64,000 bases of DNA from Paragonimus skrjabini miyazakii (GCA_014338405.1 JTDE01000920.1:75137-139136), one strand, 5' to 3'; positions 12,703 through 25,094 are shown, counted from the stretch's first letter. The notes: generated from the letters alone by a model not told the origin. Numbers and translations: made by a program.

Positions 12703-13068
12703 GTCGAGGAGAAAGAGGTCCTTTCGCTCACCAGTCTTTTGTCTCAATCCGGCGGCCTCTTTTCCATCTGGATAGGCTTGAATATGATGTCCGTCATCGA
12801 GGTGTTTGAACTTTTGGTTCATCTATTCAACACCTGTAAAACAATCCAGACATCCACATCTGTTGACTGTGACGAGAAACAACAGATCGATGTTCAGAGC
12901 GGACCTGTCACGAAGTGTGATTTAACGGAATCTGAGGGTATGCTGGATCAAGTCGATAATACTCTCGAAATGCAAGCAGAAAATGGACGCCCTCAGTCAA
13001 TTAACGGCTCGTGTCCGCAAATAAATGAGCCGGGTAGCTTACTCAGGGTGCCATCGTATAGAAGTTGA
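12703..13068 (+). CDS. DEG/ENaC-family sodium channel subunit, last exon (TM2 and cytoplasmic tail)
   Basis: This exon encodes 121 residues to the stop at 13066-13068. After VEEKEVLSLTSLL come SQSGG and the hydrophobic helix LFSIWIGLNMMSVIEVFEL. These match the pre-TM2 Gly-Gly and the pore-lining TM2 of the family, including the conserved Glu after TM2's middle. The next 80 or so residues are a polar, Ser/Gln/Asn-rich cytoplasmic tail without a visible PPxY ubiquitin-ligase motif. The acceptor is tttgcag|GTC, phase 0, fitting the donor at 5745. The family selectivity filter is normally G/S-x-S, but here the aligned triplet is Gly-Leu-Asn. An AATAAA follows 47 bases after the stop. Family assignment rests on the two exons together. 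Confidence 0.75.
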   Translation, partial: VEEKEVLSLTSLLSQSGGLFSIWIGLNMMSVIEVFELLVHLFNTCKTIQTSTSVDCDEKQQIDVQSGPVTKCDLTESEGMLDQVDNTLEMQAENGRPQSINGSCPQINEPGSLLRVPSYRS

Positions 13069-13115
13069 ACCAACAATGCAAAGCACAATGACCAACGATG
13101 TACGCGGTTGTCTGA

Positions 13116-13121
13116 AATAAA
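13116..13121 (+). promoter_or_regulatory. Poly(A) signal AATAAA of the DEG/ENaC gene
   Basis: A canonical hexamer lies 47 bases after the stop codon at 13068, giving a short 3' UTR. It supports 12703-13068 being the terminal exon. Confidence 0.55.
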
Positions 13122-13800
13122 CTGGTAACATGTGCAGCTCCAAAATCCCAGCGTAAAGACAGCTTCCTGCTCGAAAGTTAAAAACCCACTTCATGTTCCT
13201 CTTTATAAGAAATAGTACAAAGAAAAGAGATACCAGATAAATGTTGACGTTTTCATCTAATAATGTTGTATAGCCACATACTATTTTACTTGAACGACAG
13301 TGTGATTATTCGAAATCGTTAATACTTATTGTTAACACAAATAAGCTACCCACTAAATAAACGACCGTCCATATTATTAAGAATTCTCTATTCCAGTTGA
13401 GACAGTTTGTGGTTTAACTAGTTCTATTACAAAAGCAGAGGAGATATCAACAATTTTACGATGAGCTTCTATGGTTAGCTATACGTGGGAAATCTCTGAG
13501 TGGGCTATTTTTGGCATTCAGTTGTTCGTCGACTCTTACACTTAAAACAGATATGATACAATACGAAGCGAGGCAAAACAATCAGTGCGCAAATGTCTGT
13601 GCAGAAACGAGTGAAACTTGGAAAATAGTTAACCCTATATAAATATCAGTGGAAAGAGCTCCTCACTGGAGGCTTGGTTGGTTACTGTGTTTCACTTTGA
13701 CCAACGGTGAGGATGTCTGTTTGTTGCACACCGTCTCCCAGCGACGTTAGTCATATGAGTAATCCCAGCAAAAGTTTAATCCTGCCGCGCTAGCCTGTAC
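13122..13800. other. Intergenic sequence, no gene recognised
   Basis: No coding or repeat match is seen until LINE similarity begins at about 13810. Confidence 0.4.
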
Positions 13801-13809
13801 TTTTCCACT

Positions 13810-14550
13810 GATAAGACATCAGCGAGGATAGCAAAGGCACGAGTTGCTTTTGCCAAACTGCGTCATCTGTGGCGTCGAAAAGACGTCCGGTTATCGCAAA
13901 AAGGACGAGTATATAATGCCTGTATGCGTTCCATTTTGCTCTATAGTTCGGAAACGTAGCCTGTTCACAAGGAAGATGTCAACAGGCTTGCTGTGTTTGA
14001 CCACCGTTGTCTCCGCCAATTAGCACATATTAAGTGGACTGATCACGTGAGCAATGTGGCAGTTCGCCTGCGCGTATTCCGGAACGCTAGGGATGCGCGA
14101 TCAATTGGTCAACTAATTACGTTGCACAGCTTGCGATGGTTGGGTCACGCATTCCGTATGTCATCTGATCGTTTGCCGTACCGGATAGTATATGCTGAGG
14201 CCACCAACAGTTGGGTAAAACCGCATGGTGGTCAACCAACAACGTGGTCACGAAATATGAAGACCCTGACTGCTCCATTGAGCAGAGTGGGTAAATGTCG
14301 CCTGCCTGGATATGGTCCTCGTGATCACTCAAACCGTTGGTTAGAGACGCTATCCCAGATGGCGGTGTGTCGCAGTCAATGACGTGCCTGTATCCACACC
14401 ATTTCTAGTTTTTCCGTCTAGTCTTCTTTTGATAACGTTCAACCTTCTTAGTAACGTTTTCTTCTAGGATATTCCACGTCACTGTTGAGGTGAGCGGCGG
14501 CCCGAGCCACAGTACGTTTCGGACAGGCTCATGACTGCTATGATGATGAC
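13810..14550 (+). mobile_element. RTE-type LINE, 3' portion (family 2)
   Basis: The plus-strand frame reads through the RT C-terminal region: RIAKARVAFAKLRHLWRRKD, ILLYSSET, FDHRCLRQLAHIKW, LRWLGHAFRM and LSRVGKCRLPGYGPRD..NRWLETL. This order is diagnostic of trematode RTE elements. The C-terminal 130 residues (13993-14382) are free of stops. The 3' UTR follows and ends near 14550 with a GATGATGACGAT tail. Fragments of the same family are listed at 18451, 42085, 45800, 52500, 53930 and 54850. The copy is 5' truncated, as usual for LINE insertion. Confidence 0.8.
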
Positions 14551-14989
14551 GATTTCAATCAAATGAACCCCTGTGGCACGGAACACAAACACAAGGGCCT
14601 AATAACCCGTCAGCTCGCTAAGTTATGATGTGATTGGGTTACATGCTTGCTTGCGGTTGTTACTTCCTGTTAAACATAGACACAAGTTGATAAAGAATGA
14701 AACGTGTTAGTTTGCATTTTGTGTTAACCGTGCACGAAGCACTGAGCCTAAATAAAACAGCATTTCGTAGATACCAGCTCCCAAAGCAATCAGTTAAAAA
14801 AATCTAATAGAAACCCTTCCTGACCGAACGATCCAACTGTATGGCAAGAATAGATAGTATAGATTGTTGGTAGGTATACGGGCTCTTGTGCGTAATTCAG
14901 GAAAGAGTAGGGTAGGAAATCGTGTTAATCACATTCGGAATGACTAACAAAAGCTCCTGAAAATGACGGCAAACAGAGCTAAACGATAC

Positions 14990-15190
14990 ATTATGAACTG
15001 CGCTCTTCAGTGGAATGGCAAACCCGCTCCATCTGTTCAAACTTGTTGATCCTTCAAGAAACCTATCTGCCTGGACGTATCAACTTTTTCACATGCCCTC
15101 ACCAACCCCACTCACCGATTCCGGCGTGATGATGGCCATTACCAATATACACGACCTATCAACCTTAATTCCAGGGTCGTAGTTACTCAC
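14990..15190 (+). mobile_element. Possible LINE endonuclease remnant
   Basis: One plus-strand frame contains LLILQETYLPG near 15040-15080, like the LLQET segment of APE-type LINE endonucleases. A second frame just before it reads NCALQWNG, like the domain's start. It is short and shifted, so the assignment is tentative. Confidence 0.35.
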
Positions 15191-18100
15191 GTCCTGACGT
15201 AAATATATCCAAGTCTGCAAGTGGCTCAATTAGTCAGAATAAATTTTCGAGTAATAAGCAAAGCGATAGCGATAAATTCAATTGGCGGTTGTACAGAAGC
15301 TTTTCTGACATGGTGAATTATCGAAACATTTTCCAGAAAGATAGATTAGAAAATACACTTATATGTATACATATACTTTTATATACTTTTTTTACTGAAG
15401 TATTTCAAAAACATTCTTAAATCGAGACTAATGAATGCTTGAAATATTATGTCTATCCCGTGTTTGAGTTGAAGGCGTTACCAAAAGTGCGAAATTGGTT
15501 TATTCGTACCTTAAATAGCAGCCCGATAGCACCATTTTCGAATTCAAGCAAACAGATTATTTGGCCTTTTTTTTTGAATAACCATAACTCACACTTGATT
15601 GCAGCTTTTGCATACACATACTTTCCACTGGGCCTCCTTCGAAAAGAAGCATTAGACTCGAGCTTCCCTCTTGTTAGAGCTAGTTAGTAGTGCATATCCT
15701 TGCCAAGGCTAGGGTTAAAACTTCGGTCATACTTTCATGAGGCAACCATGTTGACCACTACGCCACTGACCTCACACAAAGCATGACCGAACTAACACAT
15801 GTGAACGCTCAACCACCTTCGTTCGTGGGTAACGGTCAGGTTGTCCGATCGTCTTCATAGGAAACACAGCTACTGTCTGTTAACTCCGCTGGATGACCCG
15901 ACGATTAGGACTTCCTAGACAGGTCGAAATCTCTGTTCTAATTGAACCCGCTAGGAGATTTTTAGATTATCGGTGAGTGGAAATAAGCAAGTGAGGCGGT
16001 TTGGATTAAATCTTTACTGATTCGGAAAGTGCTCAACAATAATTCTGTAATAATCGAACTCATGGGATTAACAGTAGGTAGTGAACCAGCTCGATCCCAG
16101 TGCTAGCCTCAGTGCAACAGAACTAGAAGACCACGAGCTGTGGATACAGTTATGAGTTTCTTGTATCTCAAACCACAATTAATATTATTGGTGGCAATAC
16201 GTAAACCAGTTGGTTATGGAATGTAAGACGGACAGGTGATATCCACCCCACGTCCTCCTGATACTAAACTCACGGAGGGTACACCGTCTTGACAGTTGTC
16301 AGACCAGTGGCAGCAAGGTAAGTAGAACACTCCTGATTGGCTGTAGTCGTGTCGTTCCAGCCCATGGACCCACATCTATGACGTGCTGTCGCCTGCGAAC
16401 TGCTAGCCTGCACCCTACGACCACCACAAATTCATCTGTCAACTTTCTTTTCACTAACGCCCAGAGAAGTTCCGAATACTCGACTCCCGCAACAGAAGTA
16501 TTATTTCGTCGTGCATCCGTCTGCGTTCCGCAAATATCCCGGGAGACATTCGAAAAACTTCGATCATTAGATGGTGAACTAGGAGCAGCCGTTGCGTCGG
16601 CTTGATTTTTTGTCTGAACAATGCTTTTAAAAACCCCAGTGTTTATAAAGTTCTGGTCCGTGGGAGTTGAAAGACGAGATTTCCCACTTCAGTCATTTTA
16701 TACTTAATCTAGATCTCACGGGGCATTCCGCTCTAATTTCCAAGAAATTAACATTCAAATGTTAAATATCGATAACTTACGGTAAGGAGTGAGTAGTTTC
16801 GTAGTGCCTTATGAATACATCGTACTTTCTCAACAAAATTTTGGTGCCAAAAATGGTTCATGCGCGATGGACAGCGCAAAACCAATTACACAACGCAGGC
16901 AAAACCCGATAATGGCGCCACCTTGTTCCTAGCACAGCTTACTGATTCACCAAGTTAGTAAAGAGTCAAAGCTAACAAACCACATTTCTACGATAGTCAC
17001 CAACTAACAGCAGCGAACTCATCAGAGTCGCCTATAACACGACACAATAGCCGAAGCAACCGCCTGGACAGTGCCACTGATATTGCGCAAAAGATTAACG
17101 AGCATCTGCAAAATGTTCGCTACACCAATGCATGAACAGTATCAGTAAGCGTTGTAACAATTTGTAAAAATTAATGTATCGGATTACAAGTAAACTGCAA
17201 TAGTGTTCACTACTAAGAGTTGATTGTCGACTCAGACGAGGCGTCCAAAGTTTTGGCATCTGACTTCAGTGTACCTGTCGCTCAGTCAGGACCGCGACTT
17301 CTGGCTAACAACCGTATAGTCAACAATGAAAGATCTTCACGCATAAGGGAACAAAAATCAAATACGAGCGTTGAACACCCATTCAGTTCCATCACCGTTT
17401 GACAAGTTAATTTTGTGTACCACTGTACCGGGTGCGGTCAGCTAGCCGGATTAGTTTGCGTTGTGCACGTGATGCACTAAAGTGGGGTTAACGGTAATCT
17501 GGTTTCGGTGGACTACACGTTACAACACCGTTCTGCTGGATGCCACCAGGGTTCGTCTCAGTGAAAATAAAAATGAATATTACTCGTAAACAAAAACAAT
17601 GGACAACATTTTTGATTAAACCGCGAAAGATAAAACAGGACTAACATTTCGTGAAAGTATACACCTCATATAATACAGATAATGGTCTGTCGTGCATTGT
17701 TGACATATGGACAATTTGAGGTTGTAACCTGAATGAGATGTTTATTGGATCGTAATGAGGTCAAAAATGAACATCCGAATGGCATCACTGTACCTAACAG
17801 TACAGTTACAGGTGTTCCACCGTAGCTGGTGAAAACATGCAAAACGGATCTCGCCAGACAAAAAATGGACGCATCCATACTTGCTCGGTTCTGTCCACAC
17901 CCGGAAGGAAATAAAGCGGTATCAAAACTCCGAGTGAAAAAGTATACGTAATCACTCTCAATAAACCAACAGATAACAGCCGCAGTGAATAACACGCTGA
18001 TGCATGATCCACGATGAATGGCAATACTGCTGCGTGGTTTACGTAAGCCTCCTTTTAAATTTGGGGTCTAGTTGGTCTCAGGATTATCCTAAGTACCATT

Positions 18101-18450
18101 CCAACTGAACGTAAGAGTGAAACTGACACAAATTTTTATCAGTGGGGTGTGCCATCACATTGCAAAAGTTGACAAAAATAACAATGGCTCTTGCACTCGG
18201 GTAAACTTTCCAGTCAAGTCTTTAAAGGATACCGGTAGGATTCACGTCAGGATTACGTACAGACCAGGGTACTACACTGACCATAATTCTATGTAACTAC
18301 CTCCAGGTCAGACCCTAAAAATATCAAGGACCAGCATTCTGTCGAACCTGTAAATCATCCGAATCCATCGACAGTAGCGACAGACAATTTCGCAATACAC
18401 TTGCTTACCGTTCACAAATACAATTTCATTAGTTTAACAAATGGAGCTGG
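15191..18450. other. Intergenic region with a few unexplained open segments
   Basis: No known family is recognised. 15690-15780 (-) resembles a tRNA-derived repeat (GGCGTAGTGGTCAACA). Coding-like open segments between 16440 and 17402 are described separately. The rest appears non-coding. Confidence 0.35.
16469..17402 (+). other. Cluster of unassigned coding-like segments
   Basis: Three plus-strand open stretches sit close together. The first begins at a good acceptor-like site (tttcactaacgcccag| at 16468) and contains ISRETFEKLRSLDGELGAA. The second, 16995-17147, contains SATDIAQKINEHLQ. The third, 17220-17402, is Ser/Asn/Arg-rich and ends at TGA. An AATAAA lies at 17566-17571. Composition looks more like protein than the flanks, but I recognise no family and the splice phases were not resolved. 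Chance open frames or an old repeat are equally possible. Confidence 0.18.
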
Positions 18451-19273
18451 TTCCAAAATCGTAATGCTGCTCTCCACATAGTCCCTAATCACACTGTTGA
18501 ATAGGCTTTATTCTGTCACGCCACTGGCAATCGACAATATTCAGGCCCAACAGCCCTTCGACTTAAAATACCATGCTGTTCAGTTCGTCGGACCTGTACC
18601 TGAAGGCGCTCTCAAACAGTCCAATGAGCTAGGTGTTGCGTTTCTTCTCGGTGTCAGGTTGACCGATATCGACTATCCGGACGACTTGTCTTCATTTGCC
18701 TCTCTGACGAAGACATGCGAACTATACCAAACAAGGTAACTGACAGGGCTGGTTTGTATCGAATGCGCTTCGTAATCTCAAAGTACAAAGTGTTGCTATA
18801 AGGCTGAGGCATTCTACCGCAAAAACGGACACTTTCACATACTCTAGTGGCACTATCTCATCGACTTGTAATGCTGCTGGTGAGACATCAGCGAGGATGG
18901 CGAAGACATGTGTTTCTTCTGGCAACCTACATCATATGTGACATCGAAAGTTGTAGAAAGGTTATGTGATCCACTTGGCTCCGCAGTTCGGAAACGTGAT
19001 CTGCTCACTGTGACTGACCAATGTCATCTCCGCCAATTAGTCCACATTAAGTGGGCTGATCGCGTGAGCAATACGGCTGTTCGCCGGCGCGTATTTCAGA
19101 ACGCTCAGAACACGCGATCAGTCAACTAGGCAATCAGGTTGCACAGTCTGTAATGGTTCGATCACGTACTTCGCATGCCAACTGAGCGTTTACCACGACG
19201 GGCGTTGTACAAACATCAAAAGTTGAGTAGTACCGCGTGGTTGACAAACAACGACGTGTTCACGAAATATGAA
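18451..19273 (+). mobile_element. RTE-derived block, copy 1 of a near-identical pair
   Basis: This block matches 42085-42907 at a constant offset of 23634 bases. I see three substitutions in the first dozen bases and then only three more (19146, 19231 and 19264). It carries a degenerate RTE reverse transcriptase: LLGVRLTDIDYPDDLSSFA (YADD changed to YPDD), a shifted SKCKVL-like stretch, HLRQLVHIKWADRVSN and VRRRVF. All lesions are shared with the other copy. On the left the match starts at TTCCAAAA. On the right it breaks off inside the LINE at about 19273, where copy 2 continues to the LINE 3' end. Confidence 0.85.
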
Positions 19274-22200
19274 GGCCTTAAGTGTCCCAACGAGAATCCT
19301 CCTAATTGCATGGTTGCTAAACCCAGACATCTGTGGACTTCCAGTTGACTTTGTGCACATATATTTAGGTGTTTCCCATAAATAACTACATGTCAAAATG
19401 GGCGAGTATTTCTTGGACGCAAAAAGGTCGATAAGCATGGCATGAACCATGCTCGTGTGCGCAGTTGGTACAGAAAAGCAAACATTATGTTACGCCGTAC
19501 TATTGCCAAGCCTCTACACAATAGTGTAATGGAAATCTACTCGGTTCACCGCTCATCCAAACCCGGAGACAATAGATGATTCAGCAAAGGACCAATATAA
19601 ACGTCGCGTAAGAACGCCACATCAGGATTGGACGAACAGCTTCAACGTTACACCTTCCGGTGTTCGCCAAGTTCTCTGTTCTGCATTGCACCAATCACCA
19701 TACTAGCTTGTGGCTTTGCATACGTCATTATGATCAGCCAATGACAGACTCTGATTTCTTTAATACTGGTGTACATCTCTAAGTGCGGGTTTTTCTCATG
19801 AATAGCAACTGCTTACTGCAACCGATCGGAGGTCTTCTCATTACTGACAGGCGAGGTTTCAATTCAAGTACGATTTTGACGGCCATTCGAAGTCCCTAAT
19901 TCCGTGTATTACAAAAAGATACGACAAAACCCACTCAACACAACTTCTCCCTGTAACGTCGGAATAGAACCTTCGCACATCACACCCATCCATAATAATG
20001 GTATTGATATCTATTGATTGGTACAAACTGGGTGGATCGCACCGGCGCAGAAGAGCAGAAAGTGAGAACGAAAACACCACACTGAAACATCCACGTTTCG
20101 TGAGCACCTATGAAATCACGAAGCCTAAACGGGTACAGCCAACACATAACTAACTGTCGACTGGGACCAACTGTATTCATCGGAACAGGAGTGTACGCTT
20201 TGTCTGTGTCACGTCCCTCAGCTCAACGTCCAAGTGTGTTACCGTTGCAGCAATCCATGGACGCTCGGCTAAGCCTATTAGAATAGATACTCGCTGTGTT
20301 GAGACTCCAGTGAGCCGTTCCCTCTTTTTACTATTTGTCCCAGAGTGCAGACCGTTTAGTCTAGAGCGCCCAGTAGGTACGCAGTGATAATATAAAAACC
20401 GTTTAGAACAATAGGAAGCAGAAAAGCGATGTTGGAAATCCTGAAGGTAAAAACCGGGCGTTTAAAACGTTCAGTGCAATAAACCCAACACATTCAGAAA
20501 GGGCGTCTACCTCTGCCAAGGATATGTCACCAGTTCTAATCCTCTGATTGGCACGTATTTTCATTGTACAGGGATTACTGACACATTGAAAATTAATGCG
20601 GAGAGAACAGCATAAGAAGCGAGTGAGCCAAGATTCTTACAAAGACTTCGACCTGCAGTGAATAAAACCGCGTTCGAACGCCTCACCACTTCGTCAACTA
20701 GGCAGAAATGACGCAAACCAATCGTCTGCATCTTATGCTGCGAAGCTGACCATACAGCACCTACTTACACACACTTCCAGCTTCGAGCCACAACACCCCC
20801 GGGCACTGACTATCGATGATTCCGAAGGCAACCATACAACTGACGATTACAAACCGCGAAAAAAGTGTCTCACAGACATCCGTACGTAATTGATGGCATA
20901 TCAAATGGTTACGATGGACCACTGATAAAAAATGAATTTGGTAATTGACGTCAGTGGTGCACAACTGCCTGCTCAGTTGGAAAGTAGCTATTGTAGATTT
21001 CTTCGAAAAATACTGTCAAAAAAATAATCTCTTTTGATGCCATTTGAGATTTTATCAGTTACAAATCTACACTCAACTTCGAGATAACTACAGATCGCGT
21101 TACTGACTTCCTAATCACGTGGTCAACAGTGCGAATGGAATACAAAATATAGTGATCGACCTTACTAAGGCAGGAATTCCCTATAAAAACCTTTGAAATT
21201 ACCTGTGTGGTCGGATTTCGACTCTGATCAGCAAAACAGGCTTTTCCAAGTATACGAGTGTTGACGTACGCGCACGACAAACTAAGTGGATGTGGATAAA
21301 CCAATCGAGACAATCTTGATTAGATATTGAGAACTTACACCATCCGTGTCGACAGGTCAGGTCAATGGGACGAAAATCGCAGACTTACACGGACGGTAAC
21401 AGAAAAGAACCACCACTCGATTATTTAAGGAATGCACGAAACCGACTGACTTAAGTCCGTCAACGGGATACTCTTGAAGCCAGGAGATAGAACTAGGTCT
21501 GTTAGGGTGTTCAGTTGTCCATCCAGATTGGTATTGTAGATTAAAAACGTCTCGGCAGTCGCCGAAATAATACTCTTAGCAGTACGTAGGGGACTGATAG
21601 CCTAAATCTTCCTAATAGCTGACGACTACGCAAAACGAAGACTTAGTGACTAATTTAAAAGGCTGTTGAGAAAGCACGCAGAGCAACAGGCTCGACCGCC
21701 AAAAAGGCGCCCCATTTCAAATATTTTTCAGATAGTCCAGAATTTAACCCGAGGGTGTCCAATGATGAAAGGTCCATCTATACGCAGTGTCAAACATGAG
21801 ACAAATCAGCAGTGCCACTATCAAACTATCCAAGCTTGGTGAGCAAATTGACGAAAATGCTAGATTGATTACTAAGCACCGAAGATCTTGCCAACCCACG
21901 AACGATAGGAAGAAGTCGACAGCTGAGACGGTGAAAACACTAGACATTCGGACTAACGCCAACTAGTCGTTTGGTTTGGTCAAAGCATGTACTTTGTAAA
22001 GTGCTGATCGAGTTATGACTCCTTAAGAAAGTTAGGACGCCCACAAACTACTTTTCGATTAGGCTTATTGTGAATAAATAGAAAATGTGTTCGGCAACAT
22101 ACATCTACTTAACCGTTTCGGCACCACTTCGTTGGATTTTGTTTCACTTCAGCTAAACTGAATAATTCTCAGGCTACCTGATAATACATCTAATGGCCAG

Positions 22201-24042
22201 AGAGGCTTAAAGTTTAACGTGACGAGTCGCCCAGGTACTCAAAGCCATAACAAACGTCTATCACATTTTCCATATTTCCATAATTATGGAAACAGGTGGT
22301 GCTAACGAGCATACCACAAATCAAGGGTTAAACTTACAGCTTCCCCCGTGTTACTGACTTTTTTCACTTATGCGGAGCAAGCACGTAAGACACTGCAAAC
22401 AAACGGTACATTCGCTGGAATCCCAATGACAACACATTTCCTCTGGCAACGCTTGAACCTCCCGTGAGAATTTCACCAGTTCGGACAAATGAATTAATCA
22501 CACCGCTTACTTCTAAATATTCCTCAGACAACACTTACTGTAAAAATTAATTCTTCAGTCGATAGAGCTCATGCTTGACCCTAAATATGTATAAATCTGC
22601 AAGCTAAATTAGTTCGAACACGAGCGTCAAGGGCTGTACGACGCCATCACTATCGATCAACTAGTTGGCAGCACATTGGTAATGCTCAGCTCGTTCGGCA
22701 GACTGGTGTGTACCCCTACGTAACATAAGATAAGGTCCGGACTCAAGACAGCCATCTTAAACTTGAGAGGTTGACCAAACTGAGTCGTCCAGTAGCCTCC
22801 AGCTCACTCCGAAACAACAATAACGGATAGATTTAAATGAAGGAGATGTGTTGCAGCAAACCCGACCAAAATTGCATAGTAAAAAGTACTTGACGTCCGT
22901 AGCTTCTAGGTGTCACCGAAGTGACATCTGGACCAAGCAATAAATAACCACTCGTAGTATACAAGCACCTGCTTGCCAGCAAATCGGTTGCAAGCGGATG
23001 GATTAAATAATCCAGCTGAATTTAACTGAATCATGGAGCAAATCAGTATAAACCACTGAAGAGTGGAAACCGAACATTATTTATATGTACTGAAGATGTA
23101 AAATATAGTGAAGAGGATCGACCAATATTTCAATCGTAATGAGACGAACGCACTTGTCCACAGACCCAGACAGCCGATTCAATTACCAATTACCAAGGCT
23201 AACAAGTAGTTGTTTGAGTTAACTCAAATATAAGCTGCCTTTGGATACTTTCTAGACGGCAGCAGCTGACAAAACCAAGCCAACACCGGAAAAATGATTT
23301 ACTCAGGTGTGGGAAAGGAGAAGCACAAGCAACATTGTGAAGAGAGAGGAAGAAACAGGGAAACAGTTGAATCCATTAACGAGATAATGGGATGGGCCAA
23401 CTGGTCAATCGATTTGACAGAAGCTAATCAACAACCACCACGGAACTGCATGCACACCAACCTGTACACACGCACTGGCGAAGCGGGCGGAGGCGGAATT
23501 ATCCAGGACGAGTATTGTTAATAGGATGACGACATCTGGGATGTCGAAATCCAAATAGGTTGGATGTATCATCATAAAAATAGACCTGCCAGTTCCGACT
23601 ACATGGGCATTTGGCGTGTCACAAACAGATTGTTGTCCTAGTGCCACCCGAAGCACTATAAATGTATCTTCCAGTAACTGAGTTGGAGAAAAAGAACCAG
23701 CATGTCCAGTAAATTTGCAGGTGACGAAGTGAGCTCAAACCGAGCAACCAACGCTGGACGATATGACAAAATTAGCGTAAATAGGGAACAGGATGGGAGA
23801 AAGAGCCGATTTGTCGAACGTTGACAAGATTCCTTGTGAATGAAAACTACGATGAAACAGTAGTGTACCAAACAAGGATAGATTGGGTGGGTCTCAAACC
23901 GCTACAGATAACAACGTCACCAAATTACACTCAATAAGTGTCAATCGCGTTCGAATGATAGAGAGGAGCAGAAAACTGAGGATCGAACTGCATAGCGACC
24001 ATTCTCAACACACAATGATAGAGCATGTTTCCGCAGTGATGT
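19274..24042. other. Intergenic region between the convergent genes
   Basis: No gene is recognised in this stretch. A SINE-like piece with a B-box-like TTCTAATCC lies at about 20490-20560 and resembles 30820-30880. Open frames here (for example 19859-20180, 21059-21313 and 23294-23521) have no recognisable family signatures. Confidence 0.4.
20470..20570 (+). repeat. Possible SINE fragment, shared with 30820-30890
   Basis: The string TTCTAATCCTCTGATTGGCAC here aligns with TCGAACCCTCTGATCGGTAC at about 30858-30877. It resembles a tRNA B box plus flank, and the similarity continues for about 20 more bases. It is short and diverged. Confidence 0.3.
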
Positions 24043-25094
24043 TCAGTTGTGAATTTTTATTGGCTTTTCGTTAGGTGCATAACGCGGACGTTTGGATGGT
24101 TTGTGTTCAATACCTAGCCATGGTCTGTATTCAGGAGCACAAGGCTGAGTGAAAACTTTGGTTCGGACAACGGTATCCTCATCGTTCGGAATGTAAGTGG
24201 CGTCGGACGGCGACATGACCAAGAACCGCCACCGTTCAAATTCTTTCTCAGGTACTTCAAGACGCCGACGTATGCGTTCCCGGACAGCGCTGTAGTGCTC
24301 ACCATCACGAATTCGAACAGTGAACGGAATTCCGAAAGTCTCATGAAGTTCTTTATCAAAATGTGACACGTATACAACCGTTTCATCGGGTTTGAGGTTC
24401 ACTTCGTCAAGTGGAATTTCCTCGATGCGTAAACTATGCACGGGAGGATTAGTGACACAAGTCTGAGGGAGAAGTGTAGACTGTGTGATTGAGGACAGCT
24501 TCAGGTTTGAAGGAAATTCTTGGATAATTCGGTTAGCTGAAACTTCAAACAACCGAAGTTGACCAGAACCGTCCGGCAGAAGTGAGAGATGACGACTGGC
24601 TTCTTTCAGGAGGTCCATCACCAGGCCGCTCTGAGGTACGGATAACAGCAACTCAGCTTTTGTAGACAATTTTGGGCCAACGTAGACCACACGAACCTGT
24701 CGCATTGTTTCTAATTCATCTATTCGAATAGCTAGATGGGCGTAATATATACGCCTAGGAGGTGGGAATGTCACAGGTCCAAATGGAGAACGAACTACAG
24801 TCTTGACTCCACAGTAGCGATTCAAAGGTGCTGGGAAGCGATCTGGAAGTCCCGGGGTTCCAGCCGCGGTAGCTGAAGCTAAATTGGTGCCGCTGGTGAC
24901 GAACCCCGCACCTAGCCCACCCGCTTCTGATACCCAAGCGCTATTGGCCGGACTGACAGAGAAGGGCAAAAAGAAGTCCTGCATTGAACCGGGATGTGTT
25001 GAAGGAATAGCCGCACCTGGTGGTTCTTGAGCGAGCCCCTGTGTGGCAGCTGCTGTCAGTAGATTATTCATATACGCGGAAGAGTTCGGGAAGC
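24043..25094 (-). CDS. USP7: USP7 coding exon 9 (C-terminal ubiquitin-like domains and activating tail)
   Basis: This exon encodes 349 residues (1070-1418) after the split codon. The first 95 or so are another low-complexity linker (SSAYMNNLLTAAATQGLA onward). RRIYYAHLAIRIDELE and RQVRVVYVGP then align with human KLYYQQLKM onwards. Next come the conserved HSLRIEEIPLDEVNL, FGIPFTVRIRDGEHY and RPWLGIEH, and the extreme C-terminus RYAPNEKPIKIHN. In human USP7 the equivalent tail folds back to activate the catalytic domain. The acceptor is ttctctgatcag|GCTTC at 25094, and the stop is TGA at 24045-24043. Confidence 0.96.
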
